NCBI RefSeq assembly: GCF_901538355.1
Contig: NZ_LR593887.1
Location: 434,001-498,000 of the forward strand
Reading direction: 5' to 3'
Source: Tuwongella immobilis
Lineage (GTDB): Bacteria; Planctomycetota; Planctomycetia; Gemmatales; Gemmataceae
Length of the DNA stretch: 64,000 nucleotides
Under the pieces are notes generated by a model. The model ran no database searches, had not been told where the DNA came from, and was given only the letters and a program-made list of their open reading frames with translations. Positions 35,382-44,220 of this stretch are shown here, one piece after another (positions within the stretch are counted from its first letter, which is position 1; every line of letters starts with the position of its first letter). Position numbers and translations under genes: made by a program.

Positions 35382-37064
35382 GTGAAACCAACTTGCACGA
35401 ACGGGCATGCTGCCCGAGTGATCGGTCGAATGGGACCGAATCTGGCCCGCGTCGCACGGTCGGTGCAACGCTCCTTGCTCTTGACAGGAGTTTTGGCGCT
35501 GACCAGCACGGGTGCCCTGTACGCTCAACAAGCGGCGGAGTCTGCCCCGGTGAAACCGCGAGCGCAGTTGCTCGCCCCGCGACCCGCCGCATCATCGCAA
35601 CCGACGGAATCGCAACGACTTGAAGTCGGCGCACCACGCGGATACATCTCCCGTGGCCAGTCGCCGGATGCGTTGCCGCCGATCATTCTGCCGGATGGAC
35701 CGCTTCCCAGTGCCACGGCCGCAGCGCCGGTCTCGCATGACCGATCGACGATGCCGCTGACTCCGCCCGCAGAACCGATTTCGTTCCTGCCGCCGAGTTC
35801 GCCCGCCAGTACGGTGCTGTTGCCGCCAACGGGTGAGCCGTACACGCCTTCGCCGAATGCGAAATCGACAACGCCGTACAATCCGCAAACGGCCTCGGCA
35901 CAACCATCGAACGGCCCTTCGACGCACTCGTCGGCGGCTTCGAGCGGATCATCGGTATTGCCGCCGTTGCCGCCCCAGCGACGGATGGTCAATCCGCCGA
36001 AAGCCCAAAAGGCCGGGTGGACGAATTTTCTGGGCATGCGGATTCTCGGCAAGCCGACTCCGAAGCCGATCGCACAGACCGCGATCCTGCCAAAGAGTCC
36101 CTATGGCAATGCAAGTCAGTCGGGGTATCCTGGTATGTCGGCGAATCCGACACAGATGCCGACTTCGACAGGGATCACTCCCGCTTCCGGTCTGAGTACC
36201 GCCGCACAAGCGAGTCTGACGGTGCCGACACCGGGTTTGTTGCCGCCAACGGGTGCACCGATGATGCCACCGACTGGGGCACCGCTGATGCCGCCGACGG
36301 GTGCGCCGATGCCGCGTTCCCTGGCGGCTGCGGAATCTCCGATGGGGCTGCCCGGTGCATCGATGCCAGGCGGGCCGACCATGGTGTCGAACAAACCGGC
36401 GTATCGCTGGTATGGCTATGGTGCGCCGACGCCGGGTGCCAATCCGTATGCTCCGACGGGGGTGTATTCGCCGCCGCCGACGGATTGGTTCTCCAAATCG
36501 GGAGCAACTCCGGGGGCAATTCCGGTCACGCTGCCGGATGCATCGGTCGCCATGCAGTCGGCAGTGCCGATGGGTGGGTATCCCTCCATGACAGAACCGC
36601 CGTTGGCGCGAGCGACGCCGGCAGATGGTCGTCTCCTCGTTCCAGGGGCCGCGAATGCCCCGATGACTGATTCGATGGCTGCGTCGCAAGCGATGAATCG
36701 GCAATCGGTTGCGTTCCCGAATGCGGTCGCTCCGAATGCGAATTCGGGAACCACCTCGGGGATGCCGGCGGTGGTCGCTCTGCAGCCGCAACCTGCGACG
36801 GGCTATGTGGCCCGTGGGGTGGCCCCAGATCGGGAGCCAGCACAAGAAATGTCGGTGCCGGAAATGGCGACAACGCGCATCCGCGATTTGCGTGATGCCC
36901 GCATCGACAATCTGATGGTGATGGCACGCGGTGAGAAGCATTTGCTGATTCAGGTGACGATCCCACAGGCATCGGAGGCGAACGCCATCGCCGATCGAAT
37001 CAGCGGAATTCCCGAATTGACGCAATATCGCATTGACTTCGAGATCCGCGTGCGCCAACGCTAA
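35382..37064 (+). CDS. Exported Pro/Ala/Ser/Met-rich protein with a small C-terminal folded domain
   Basis: A 560-residue protein starting with GTG at 35382 (GGAG just upstream). A signal peptide ends near ALYAQQA. Residues about 50-490 are low-complexity (Pro, Ala, Ser, Thr, Gly, Met), including an eight-residue tandem repeat PPTGAPMM. The last ~70 residues (IRDLRDARIDNLMVMARGEK, then a beta-strand-rich end) form a compact domain resembling a BON-like module. Third gene of the polysaccharide export cluster. A cell-surface or periplasmic linker role is inferred only. No family is recognised with confidence. Confidence 0.7.
   Translation: MKPTCTNGHAARVIGRMGPNLARVARSVQRSLLLTGVLALTSTGALYAQQAAESAPVKPRAQLLAPRPAASSQPTESQRLEVGAPRGYISRGQSPDALPPIILPDGPLPSATAAAPVSHDRSTMPLTPPAEPISFLPPSSPASTVLLPPTGEPYTPSPNAKSTTPYNPQTASAQPSNGPSTHSSAASSGSSVLPPLPPQRRMVNPPKAQKAGWTNFLGMRILGKPTPKPIAQTAILPKSPYGNASQSGYPGMSANPTQMPTSTGITPASGLSTAAQASLTVPTPGLLPPTGAPMMPPTGAPLMPPTGAPMPRSLAAAESPMGLPGASMPGGPTMVSNKPAYRWYGYGAPTPGANPYAPTGVYSPPPTDWFSKSGATPGAIPVTLPDASVAMQSAVPMGGYPSMTEPPLARATPADGRLLVPGAANAPMTDSMAASQAMNRQSVAFPNAVAPNANSGTTSGMPAVVALQPQPATGYVARGVAPDREPAQEMSVPEMATTRIRDLRDARIDNLMVMARGEKHLLIQVTIPQASEANAIADRISGIPELTQYRIDFEIRVRQR
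36243..36311 (+). repeat. 24-bp coding tandem repeat
   Basis: Three consecutive copies (36243-36266, 36267-36290, 36291-36311, the last short) encode PPTGAPMM, PPTGAPLM and PPTGAPM inside the low-complexity exported protein. Most differences between copies are third-base changes, so the repeat is old or kept at the protein level. Confidence 0.7.
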
Positions 37065-37080
37065 ACGCCTGGCGAACCGT

Positions 37081-37149
37081 CGAATGCCACGCTCCGCACG
37101 GATGAGGTCGCCTCTGGGCGAAATCGTCTGCGGAGCGTGTGGCATTTCG
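37081..37149 (+). terminator. Long imperfect inverted repeat after the export cluster
   Basis: The 18 bases 37081-37098 are complementary to 37129-37149 except for three bulged bases; the loop contains a nested GAGG-CCTC hairpin. It begins 17 bases after the stop of the low-complexity protein and ends before the ribosome site of the next gene. It may be a terminator or a small mobile hairpin element. Confidence 0.45.
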
Positions 37150-37191
37150 GGAGGTGGATTGCGACGGGGACACAGCGGAGCGAGGCGGACG

Positions 37192-37701
37192 ATGTTGGCA
37201 CGTCGGTTGGGGATGTTGACCCTGCTGAGTTACTGGCAGGGGGGCTTTCTGTTTTATGGCACGGTGGTGGTGGCCGTCGGCGCGGATGTGCTCGGCTCGG
37301 ATCGCGAGCAGGGATTCATCACCCGCCAGGTCGCGTGGTATCTGAACATCATCGGCTTTGGAGTGTTGACACTGCTGGCCGTGGACTTGTGGCGGGGGGC
37401 GGAATACCGTCGGCCCGTCAATTCCGGTCGGCGGCGAATCCTCTGGCTGCTTTGGGGCATCCAACTGGTAAACGTCTCGGCATTGGCTGGCATTCACCCG
37501 CACATGGATGCTCTGCTCGATGCCGAGACGCATGAGATTTTGGCCCGCCCGGAGTTTCGTGGTTGGCATCGCTGGTATCTGCGAATCTGGACGATTCTCT
37601 GGCTAACGCATCTGGTGGATGTGGGCTATCGACTGCAAGCCTGGCGAGCGGCGGATGGCGAACCTGGGCCGCAATCGCCGTCTCCATCCGATGCGCGGTA
37701 G
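37192..37701 (+). CDS. Small multi-pass membrane protein
   Basis: A 169-residue integral membrane protein with four hydrophobic segments (LLSYWQGGFLFYGTVVVAVG, YLNIIGFGVLTLLAVDL, ILWLLWGIQLVNVSALAGI, WYLRIWTILWLTHLVDVGY). The charged motif RQVAWYLN and several His/Trp residues near the membrane faces are visible, but no known family is recognised. The ATG at 37192 is chosen because hydrophobic sequence starts there and a purine-rich GAGGCGG region precedes it. It lies 72 bases before the PaiB-like gene on the same strand. Confidence 0.65.
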   Translation: MLARRLGMLTLLSYWQGGFLFYGTVVVAVGADVLGSDREQGFITRQVAWYLNIIGFGVLTLLAVDLWRGAEYRRPVNSGRRRILWLLWGIQLVNVSALAGIHPHMDALLDAETHEILARPEFRGWHRWYLRIWTILWLTHLVDVGYRLQAWRAADGEPGPQSPSPSDAR

Positions 37702-37773
37702 CGATGTCGTGGCCGGGATGATGCTGCGAGTGGCATGGCTGGAAGCGCTGGCGAGATGGCTGGGGAGTGGTTC

Positions 37774-38397
37774 ATGTATGTGCCGAAATCGTTTCAGCAG
37801 TCCGACCCAGCGATTCTGGCGGAATTGATCCAGCGTGAGCCGTTCGGGTTGCTGCTGCATGTCGCGGATGGGGCACCGTTTGGTAGCCATGTGCCGTTCC
37901 TGTTCGATGCGGATGATGGGCCGCATGGCACGCTGATCGGCCATTTGGCGCGAGCGAATCCGCAGGCGAATCTGTCGCCGAATGCGCCGGTGACGGTGAT
38001 TTTTTCCGGGCCGCATGCGTACATTTCGCCACGGTGGTATGCCGAGCCAGAGACGGTTCCGACTTGGAACTTTCTCGCGGTGCATGCGCAGGGCACCTGG
38101 CAGCCGATCACCGATCGCAACGAATCGCTGGCCGTGCTTTCCCGATTGACCAATCATTTTGAATCCAGCGCAGATCACCCCTGGACATTCGACCCGACAA
38201 GCCCATTGGCCGAAAAATTGGTCCAGGCCATTGTCAGTTTTCGCATCCCGGTGACGAGCATGCAGGGGAAGTGGAAGCTCAGCCAGAATCAACCGCATCT
38301 CCGCTGGCAGCGAGTGGTTACGGAATTGGAGCAATCGAGCCGCGACAACGACACCGATTTGGCCGCGTGGATGCGTCGCTTTCCACCGGCGGAATGA
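37774..38397 (+). CDS. PaiB-like FMN-binding split-barrel protein
   Basis: A 207-residue protein of the PaiB/FMN_bind_2 family. It begins MYVPKSFQQSDPAILAELI and contains FGLLLHVADGAPFGSHVPFL, HGTLIGHLARANPQ, VTVIFSGPHAYISPRWY, VPTWNFLAVHAQG and MQGKWKLSQNQ, all characteristic. Bacillus PaiB was described as a negative regulator of sporulation and protease genes, but the fold binds FMN and many members are probably enzymes. GGGGAG precedes the ATG at 37774. Confidence 0.9.
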   Translation: MYVPKSFQQSDPAILAELIQREPFGLLLHVADGAPFGSHVPFLFDADDGPHGTLIGHLARANPQANLSPNAPVTVIFSGPHAYISPRWYAEPETVPTWNFLAVHAQGTWQPITDRNESLAVLSRLTNHFESSADHPWTFDPTSPLAEKLVQAIVSFRIPVTSMQGKWKLSQNQPHLRWQRVVTELEQSSRDNDTDLAAWMRRFPPAE

Positions 38398-38478
38398 AGT
38401 TCGGATGAAGGGGACATCTCGGTCTACAATGACGGCAGATCCCCGCAGAATCGCCCAGTCTCTGACAGTAGGATACCG

Positions 38479-39900
38479 ATGAGTTCACCGCAAGAATCGT
38501 CTGCCGATGCCGCGGAGCGTCCGGCATCAGAACCCCCCGCGGCGGCCCGTTCGCAAGATCCCCATCCGGCCCACCCCGTGACCCCTCCCGCAGCCACTCC
38601 ACCAGGAACGCCGCCGCTGGCCGCATGGCCCAAAGGTGGGATGTTGGTGCTGGTGCTGCTGGCGGGCATCCAATTTGCGCACATTTTGGACTTCATGATT
38701 TTGATGCCGCTTGGCCCGCGATTCATGACCGAACTCGGCATCAAGGCGGATCAATTCGGTCTGCTGGTGGCTGCGTATGCGATTGCTGCCGGTGTGTCGG
38801 GACTATTCGCCGCCGCTCGGATCGATCGCTTTGACCGCAAATGGGCACTGCTGACCGTCTTTGCTGGGTTTACGCTGGGCACGTTCGCATGTGCGGTGGT
38901 TCCGGGATACGGAATGCTGCTGGCCGCGCGAGCGATTACCGGCATTTTCGGCGGGCTGATCGGGGCATTGGCGCTGACGATTGTGGGCGATTTCTTCCCG
39001 CCGCATCGCCGTGGATTCGCCACCGGCGTGGTGATGTCGTCGTTCTCGATCGCCACGATTGTCGGGATTCCCGCTGGGCTGTGGTTGGCCAGTTGGGGCA
39101 ATCGTGCGACGCCGTTTTGGGCGATTGGCGCAGTGGCGGCGATCCTGTGGGGGCTGGCGTTGGCGGTGTTGCCGTCAATGCGTGGCCACCTGAACCGTCC
39201 CTTTGCCCGGCAACAGGGCGATACCTTCCGCATGCTCACCTCCGGCCCGGCACTGCGGGCTTATGCGATGATGATGTTCCTGATTCTCAGTACGGCGATG
39301 ATGATTCCGCACCTGGCGTCATTCATGCAGCTCAACCTGGGATTCCCCGAGCGATTGCTGCCGTGGGTCTATGTGGCCGGCGGCGGGGCGACGCTGATTA
39401 CCACCGCGCAATTCGGGCGGCTGGCGGATCGCTTCGGCAAAGTGCGGGTCTTTCGCATTCTCGCCATCGCCGCGATTTTGCCCATGCTCGTGATTACGCA
39501 AATGACCGAATCGAGCGTGGCCTGGGCGATCGTGATGACGACGCTGTTCATGATTCTGACCAGCGGCCGAATGGTGCCCGCCATGGCGCTGGTCACCAGC
39601 ACCGTGAAGCCGGAATTTCGTGGTAGTTTCATGAGCATCATCGGATCGGTGCAGCAATTGTCGATGGGGCTGGCGTCGTTGCTGGGCAGCTTGGTGCTAT
39701 TCCAACAGACGGAACAATCGCCCATTCAGCATTACGATACGCTCGGTCTGTTGGGAACGGTGGCGGCATTGCTGGCGATTGTGCTGGTTGGCTCGCTGCG
39801 TCCGCTGCATGTGCCCGCGCCCGCAGCTACCACCGCAACTCCCAGCCCAGCGCCGACACCTGCCGCGGCTCCCACTCCCGCGCCAGCGGTAATTCGCTGA
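38479..39900 (+). CDS. MFS transporter
   Basis: A 473-residue major facilitator with twelve predicted helices and disordered Pro/Ala-rich N- and C-terminal tails (residues 1-50 and 445-473). The loop 2-3 region reads AARIDRFDRKWAL, and helix 4-5 shows RAITGIFGGLIGALALTIVGD. This resembles the arabinose/drug-efflux DHA1 branch (AraJ/YdhP type). The substrate is not deducible. It stands alone between the PaiB-like gene and the acidic-protein gene. The start ATG at 38479 has only a weak ribosome site. Confidence 0.88.
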   Translation: MSSPQESSADAAERPASEPPAAARSQDPHPAHPVTPPAATPPGTPPLAAWPKGGMLVLVLLAGIQFAHILDFMILMPLGPRFMTELGIKADQFGLLVAAYAIAAGVSGLFAAARIDRFDRKWALLTVFAGFTLGTFACAVVPGYGMLLAARAITGIFGGLIGALALTIVGDFFPPHRRGFATGVVMSSFSIATIVGIPAGLWLASWGNRATPFWAIGAVAAILWGLALAVLPSMRGHLNRPFARQQGDTFRMLTSGPALRAYAMMMFLILSTAMMIPHLASFMQLNLGFPERLLPWVYVAGGGATLITTAQFGRLADRFGKVRVFRILAIAAILPMLVITQMTESSVAWAIVMTTLFMILTSGRMVPAMALVTSTVKPEFRGSFMSIIGSVQQLSMGLASLLGSLVLFQQTEQSPIQHYDTLGLLGTVAALLAIVLVGSLRPLHVPAPAATTATPSPAPTPAAAPTPAPAVIR

Positions 39901-40081
39901 GAACCGCGGTGATTTTCGACGAACCGGGGGACTGACATAAGAATTCGGGAAGACTCTACCGTCTTGCGGAGGATATGCTACAATACCCCGGTTAATTCGA
40001 TCCGCGCATTGCGAGAGATCCCGCACCCGTCGGTAATTCCCGGCGATTGTCCTGGTGGTCTCTTGTTCGAGATGGAACATC

Positions 40082-41014
40082 ATGAGCCAGCCGAAAGCCA
40101 CCGAATCGCTCAGTTCTTGGGATCAGTTGGCACTCGAACTGGGCCTGGAGCCTGCACCTCCCGCTCCGGCCGCAGTTCCCGCCCCGGCACCGACCGAATC
40201 GGCAGAATCGCCTGAACATCCGCCCGAACAATCGCCCGAATCGGGGGCATCGGCTTCGGCATTGGCACCCATCCAACCCTCGGCCCCCGAAGTCGAATCC
40301 GCGCATCATTCGGAACATCATCATGTGGTGGTGACCACCGAAATCCACGAAACCATCGTGACGACAACCGTCGAAATCGATGGCACCAGCGATGATGTGG
40401 AAACGCCCACGGAAATCGATGATTCGGAAATCGAATATGTGGCGGAAGTTGTCGATGAGGCCGTCGAAGAAGAGGTCGACAACGAATTCGCACTGGGCAA
40501 ACCCGTCGTGGAAGTGGCCGAAGCCCCGCTCGAACCGATCAATTTGCGTCCATCCCGACCGATGCCTTGGCCGACGGATGATGAGCCGGAACCCGATGAA
40601 GAGGAAGCGGTTGCGGAAACTGTAACTGCGCCGGTGGCGGATGCGGAAGTCGAGGCCGGTGAAGGGGCCGCCGCGGATGCCGGTCAACCGGGTGGTGGCA
40701 AACGCCGTCGTCGTCGTCGCCGTCGATCCGGTCGCGGGAAAGGCGAGCCAGTGGCCGCAGCAGCCGGAGCGCGGGTCGATCATACCGATGATGATGAAAA
40801 TGATACCGAAGGCATGGAGCCGGAATCCGCATCGGTGATCGAGCGGATCAGCGATCTGGACGAGGAAGAATCGGAACTGGAACCGGTGGTGGCTGCCCCG
40901 CGGGTGCCCGTGCCGGTCCGTCCAGTGGCGGAAACCGATCAAGAATTGCTCGCAAATTGGAATGTGCCCAGTTGGAGTGATTTGATTGCCGGTTTGTATC
41001 GTCCCGAGCGTTAA
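40082..41014 (+). CDS. Highly acidic hypothetical protein with an Arg-rich patch
   Basis: A 310-residue soluble protein, strongly acidic and Pro/Ala/Glu/Val-rich. The N-terminus ESLSSWDQLALELGL is the most structured-looking part. Residues about 205-225 contain a run of Arg and Lys (KRRRRRRRRSGRGKG) in an otherwise negative protein, which hints at nucleic-acid contact. The C-terminal ENWNVPSW-like LLANWNVPSWSDLIAGLY may be a second conserved element. No family recognised. It lies 25 bases before the GNAT gene and shares its terminator at 41562-41597. Confidence 0.65.
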   Translation: MSQPKATESLSSWDQLALELGLEPAPPAPAAVPAPAPTESAESPEHPPEQSPESGASASALAPIQPSAPEVESAHHSEHHHVVVTTEIHETIVTTTVEIDGTSDDVETPTEIDDSEIEYVAEVVDEAVEEEVDNEFALGKPVVEVAEAPLEPINLRPSRPMPWPTDDEPEPDEEEAVAETVTAPVADAEVEAGEGAAADAGQPGGGKRRRRRRRRSGRGKGEPVAAAAGARVDHTDDDENDTEGMEPESASVIERISDLDEEESELEPVVAAPRVPVPVRPVAETDQELLANWNVPSWSDLIAGLYRPER

Positions 41015-41039
41015 GCGTTCTTACGAGGACTTTCGTACC

Positions 41040-41489
41040 ATGGCTGATGCCATCATCGAAGTTGTGCCGATGGACGAACTCCCGCTCATCGTGGAGTTAT
41101 ACAACCAAATCTTTCGCCCCTCGAAGGATATTGAGTCGTTCCGTCGTCGCTACTTGGGACGGTATAACATCCTGCAAATGGTCGCCCGCGTGGAAGAGAA
41201 ACCCGTGGGGTTCTTCCTGGGGTTTGAACTGAAACCGACCACGTTTTTTGCGTGGTTTTACGGGGTTTCGCCGGATTATCGTCGGCAGGGAATCGCCTCA
41301 CAACTCATGGAGGCGGCGCATTCCTGGGCCAAATCGCACGAATATGAAGTGATGCGACTCGAATGCCACAACCAGCATCGCCCGTTGTTGCATCTGGCGA
41401 TTGTCCTGGGGTATAACGTCGTTGGCATCCGCTGGGATGCCGACCGCACGGATAACCTCGTGCTATTCGAAAAGTATCTCGACGATTGA
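41040..41489 (+). CDS. GNAT-family N-acetyltransferase
   Basis: A 149-residue single-domain acetyltransferase. Motif A is complete: FYGVSPDYRRQGIASQLMEAA holds the Q/R-x-x-G-x-G/A acetyl-CoA loop (written here as positions 74-95). The fold continues with VMRLECHNQHRPLLHLAIVLGYNVVGIRW. GAGGA precedes the ATG at 41040. It follows the acidic protein and ends before a strong terminator. The substrate is unknown; the family modifies amines on proteins, antibiotics or metabolites. Confidence 0.88.
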   Translation: MADAIIEVVPMDELPLIVELYNQIFRPSKDIESFRRRYLGRYNILQMVARVEEKPVGFFLGFELKPTTFFAWFYGVSPDYRRQGIASQLMEAAHSWAKSHEYEVMRLECHNQHRPLLHLAIVLGYNVVGIRWDADRTDNLVLFEKYLDD

Positions 41490-41561
41490 TCGCGGGATGC
41501 GAGTGACCGTCGCTCACCGGCCCTGTCGCGGTCGCTGAAGTGTGACGATCAGCCGAATGTG

Positions 41562-41597
41562 CCCCATGGCGAAGGCAATCCTTCGTCATGGGGTTTT
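41562..41597 (+). terminator. Intrinsic terminator after the GNAT gene
   Basis: CCCCATGGCGAAGG (41562-41575) pairs with CCTTCGTCATGGGG (41580-41593) with one mismatch and a four-base loop, followed by TTTT. The stem is long and the T-run is in the right place for the plus strand. The opposite-strand surface gene ends at 41605, so it may also stop that transcript. Confidence 0.85.
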
Positions 41598-41604
41598 CGT
41601 TTGG

Positions 41605-44010
41605 CTATCCGACAAAGACGCCGTTTCGTTCGCCGGAAAATGGAGTCAAATCGAGCAGCGTGGGGGCGGGGGCGTTCGGTTGCAACGTCTTGCCCGCGTA
41701 AGCGATGATGCGATTGCCGGTGCCTTCGCCGACGATCAGATCCAGTTGCGAATCTCCGTCTAGATCGCCGATCGCCACTCGGATTCCGGAGCGGTTGGCG
41801 GGGTCGCCTGCAAAGAAGTTGGTGATTGGGGTTTGCGTGCCGTTTCGCAGCGCGGTGCCATCCAGCGCGAAGATGCGTGGCCCACCACCGGGGCCGCCAC
41901 CGACAATCAGATCGGCCGCGCCATCGCTGGTGAGGTCGCCAGCACTGACGAAGACGCCATTTCGGAGAGTGGATTCGAAGACGAAAAAGTCGGCTACCCA
42001 TTTGGGCGGCAGGCCGTTGGGCGCGTTCTGGGTGATGCTGCTGCCGGTAAAAATCGCCAATCGGGGGCCGCCACCGTTGCCCGCCGCGACGAGTAATTCC
42101 GCGAATCCGTCTCCGTCCATGTCGGCAATGGCGGTTCGCACGCCGCCGCGAAATGCGGGATCTTCGATTCCAAAGAAATCGTTAATCGGTGTCAGATCGT
42201 TGCCGCCCGCGAACAGTCGCACGCGTGGCCCACCACCGACATCGGGCGAAATGGCGAGTTCGGCCGTGCCATCGCTGGTGAGGTCGCCTGCACTGACAAA
42301 GATTCCACCCTGGAAGCTCGCCTCGAATGGGGCCAATCGCCGCCATTCGCCGCCGGTTGCGCCGTCGTAAATCACGACTTCCGAGGCGATTCCCGGCCCC
42401 GACCCAACGATAATATCGCGGATCCCGTCGCCGGTAATGTCCGCCGTGGCGACACGCACGCCCCCGGTGAACAAGGTGCCGAATGGCGTGAAGGTTTGGA
42501 GCGTCGCGCCGCCGCGGCTGAGAATCGCCACCGATTGACTGCCTCCCACCGCGAAGCTCCACTCGGGGATTGTCGGCGGCGTCGGGGGCGTGGGCGGTGT
42601 CGGCGGTGTCGGCGGGGGAGCTGTGACGGTGATGGTCACTTCCTCGGCGGTGGTGGCGATCAGTTCGCCATCGTCGGTGCGAAAAGTGAACCGATCGGTT
42701 CCGATGAAGCCGGCTTGCGGGGTGTAAATCCAATTGTTGCCACTGCGGGCGAGCGTGCCGTGGGTCGGTGCGGTCAGTGTGAATGTCCGCAGCGGGTCAT
42801 TCTCGGCATCGGTTCCGGAGAGCGAAATCATCAGGCTGCCATTCGCGAGCATTTGCAGCGATTGGCTGGTGGCGGTGGGAGCGGTGTTGGCATAATTGGT
42901 GGTCAGCAGATACCAGCCGGCTTCGGTAGCGGTCATGGGCGCGGGTGGGGGCGTGACCGCATTCGGGAAATAGAGCGATTGCAGGGTGGTGACCTGCGTT
43001 TGGGCACGGGTGGTGTCGCCGCTGATCTGGTGGGCAAAGCCCAGGATCGCGGTGCGGGCCCGTTGGCCATCCAAACTCAGGGCATCGGATTCCCAACCTT
43101 GCAGATTCGTGGCTGCGTTGATGGCCGCGAGTTGATCCTGCGCCAATTCGGAATTCCGATCGATCAGCCCGTAAATGGCGGGAGTCGCAATCAGGTAGCC
43201 GGGGTAGGCGTTGACCGTGGGCGAAAAGTTGTCGGTGGCCCCATTCTCGAATTTCGCAGTCCGGAAAATGCCGTTCGCATCCAGCAAGTCGGTCAGCACC
43301 GCCGAGCGAACCGATTCCGCTTTCGCAAATGCGGCATCCGATTCGGCGGGATCATTCCAAACGGTGGCCAGCAGCCGGGCATAACCCCAATACCCCAAGA
43401 CGACTTCAGAATTATCGGCCAGGAATTTGACCTTGTAATTGTCGCGGGCCCAGGTGAGCGAATCGGCCTGCGTCAGGCGGTCCATCACGTTCGCAATCGT
43501 CTGAAATGTTTGCCGCATCGCCGAAGTTTGCAGCCACGACCGATCCCCACCACGCCGGACGTACAACCAAGTTAAATCAAGAACCATCGCCGCGTTGGAA
43601 TCCTCGGCATCGGCGGGCGTGGACGGCGTTCCGGGGGAGGCAATCGGGTTGCCCGCGGTGGTGGCGTACCATTGCGAATCGGTCACCCCCACCGAGTTGA
43701 GGTGGCGGAGATGCCATTCGATCAATTGCCGGGTGTTGATGAGATCTTGCTGCGTCCAGAGATTCGACAACAGTAATGCGCGTTGGGCTTGCATGGCGAA
43801 ATACGATTCGACTTTGAAGCCGGTGGCGCCGTTCGACTGGATGCCCAAATCGGGGCGGGGAATGATCGCGCCGTAGCCAGGTTGGGTGGGGTCGCTGAGC
43901 AATTGCTGATCACGGATAAAGTCGGCGGCAAGGTTGGCGCTGGGGGCGGTCCGATCTTCCAACGGCAGACATTGCGGCTGAAATCGTCGGGAGACTGTCA
44001 TCGGTGGCAT
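41605..44010 (-). CDS. LEDR-type secreted protein with helical toroid, Ig-like and FG-GAP domains
   Basis: About 801 residues. The N-terminus lacks a classical signal peptide but has CLPLEDRTAPS, a motif shared with the other giant protein of this window (ERLEDRVTPS) and typical of planctomycete surface proteins. Residues about 30-370 look like an alpha-helical glycosidase-like toroid (WLYVRRGGDRSW, YWGYARLLATVW). A cadherin/Ig-like domain (about 385-475) and a Pro/Thr linker (PPTPPTPP) lead to an FG-GAP-like propeller with repeated DxDxDG loops. Start at ATG 44010 or 44001; an upstream TTG is less likely. A surface polysaccharide-binding or -degrading role is inferred. Confidence 0.82.
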   Translation of the reverse strand: MPPMTVSRRFQPQCLPLEDRTAPSANLAADFIRDQQLLSDPTQPGYGAIIPRPDLGIQSNGATGFKVESYFAMQAQRALLLSNLWTQQDLINTRQLIEWHLRHLNSVGVTDSQWYATTAGNPIASPGTPSTPADAEDSNAAMVLDLTWLYVRRGGDRSWLQTSAMRQTFQTIANVMDRLTQADSLTWARDNYKVKFLADNSEVVLGYWGYARLLATVWNDPAESDAAFAKAESVRSAVLTDLLDANGIFRTAKFENGATDNFSPTVNAYPGYLIATPAIYGLIDRNSELAQDQLAAINAATNLQGWESDALSLDGQRARTAILGFAHQISGDTTRAQTQVTTLQSLYFPNAVTPPPAPMTATEAGWYLLTTNYANTAPTATSQSLQMLANGSLMISLSGTDAENDPLRTFTLTAPTHGTLARSGNNWIYTPQAGFIGTDRFTFRTDDGELIATTAEEVTITVTAPPPTPPTPPTPPTPPTIPEWSFAVGGSQSVAILSRGGATLQTFTPFGTLFTGGVRVATADITGDGIRDIIVGSGPGIASEVVIYDGATGGEWRRLAPFEASFQGGIFVSAGDLTSDGTAELAISPDVGGGPRVRLFAGGNDLTPINDFFGIEDPAFRGGVRTAIADMDGDGFAELLVAAGNGGGPRLAIFTGSSITQNAPNGLPPKWVADFFVFESTLRNGVFVSAGDLTSDGAADLIVGGGPGGGPRIFALDGTALRNGTQTPITNFFAGDPANRSGIRVAIGDLDGDSQLDLIVGEGTGNRIIAYAGKTLQPNAPAPTLLDLTPFSGERNGVFVG

Positions 44011-44220
44011 CCACACGGAGAATCGCAAATCAGTTCGACGCTAGAACTGAATTCTGCGCATCCGTGGCCGGATTGCACAAGGATGAATCGTGCGAATGGA
44101 AAAAAGGAGAATGTTGGATCGGCGACGATGTGCGGAGCGGGCCGCAATCGAACCGCGTCGGCCAATCCCCGCTGGGAGCCGTTGCGCTGCCAGCGGAGAG
44201 GGGCGCGATTGGAGATTGCC

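Noticed and set aside
35949-37145. 398-codon minus-strand frame rich in Arg and His
   Set aside because: Antisense of the Pro/Ala-rich exported protein; the odd composition is what antisense of GC-rich low-complexity codons gives.
39964-39984. Possible promoter TTGCGG...TACAAT before the acidic protein gene
   Set aside because: The spacing between the two boxes is only 9 bases, too short for a sigma-70 promoter.
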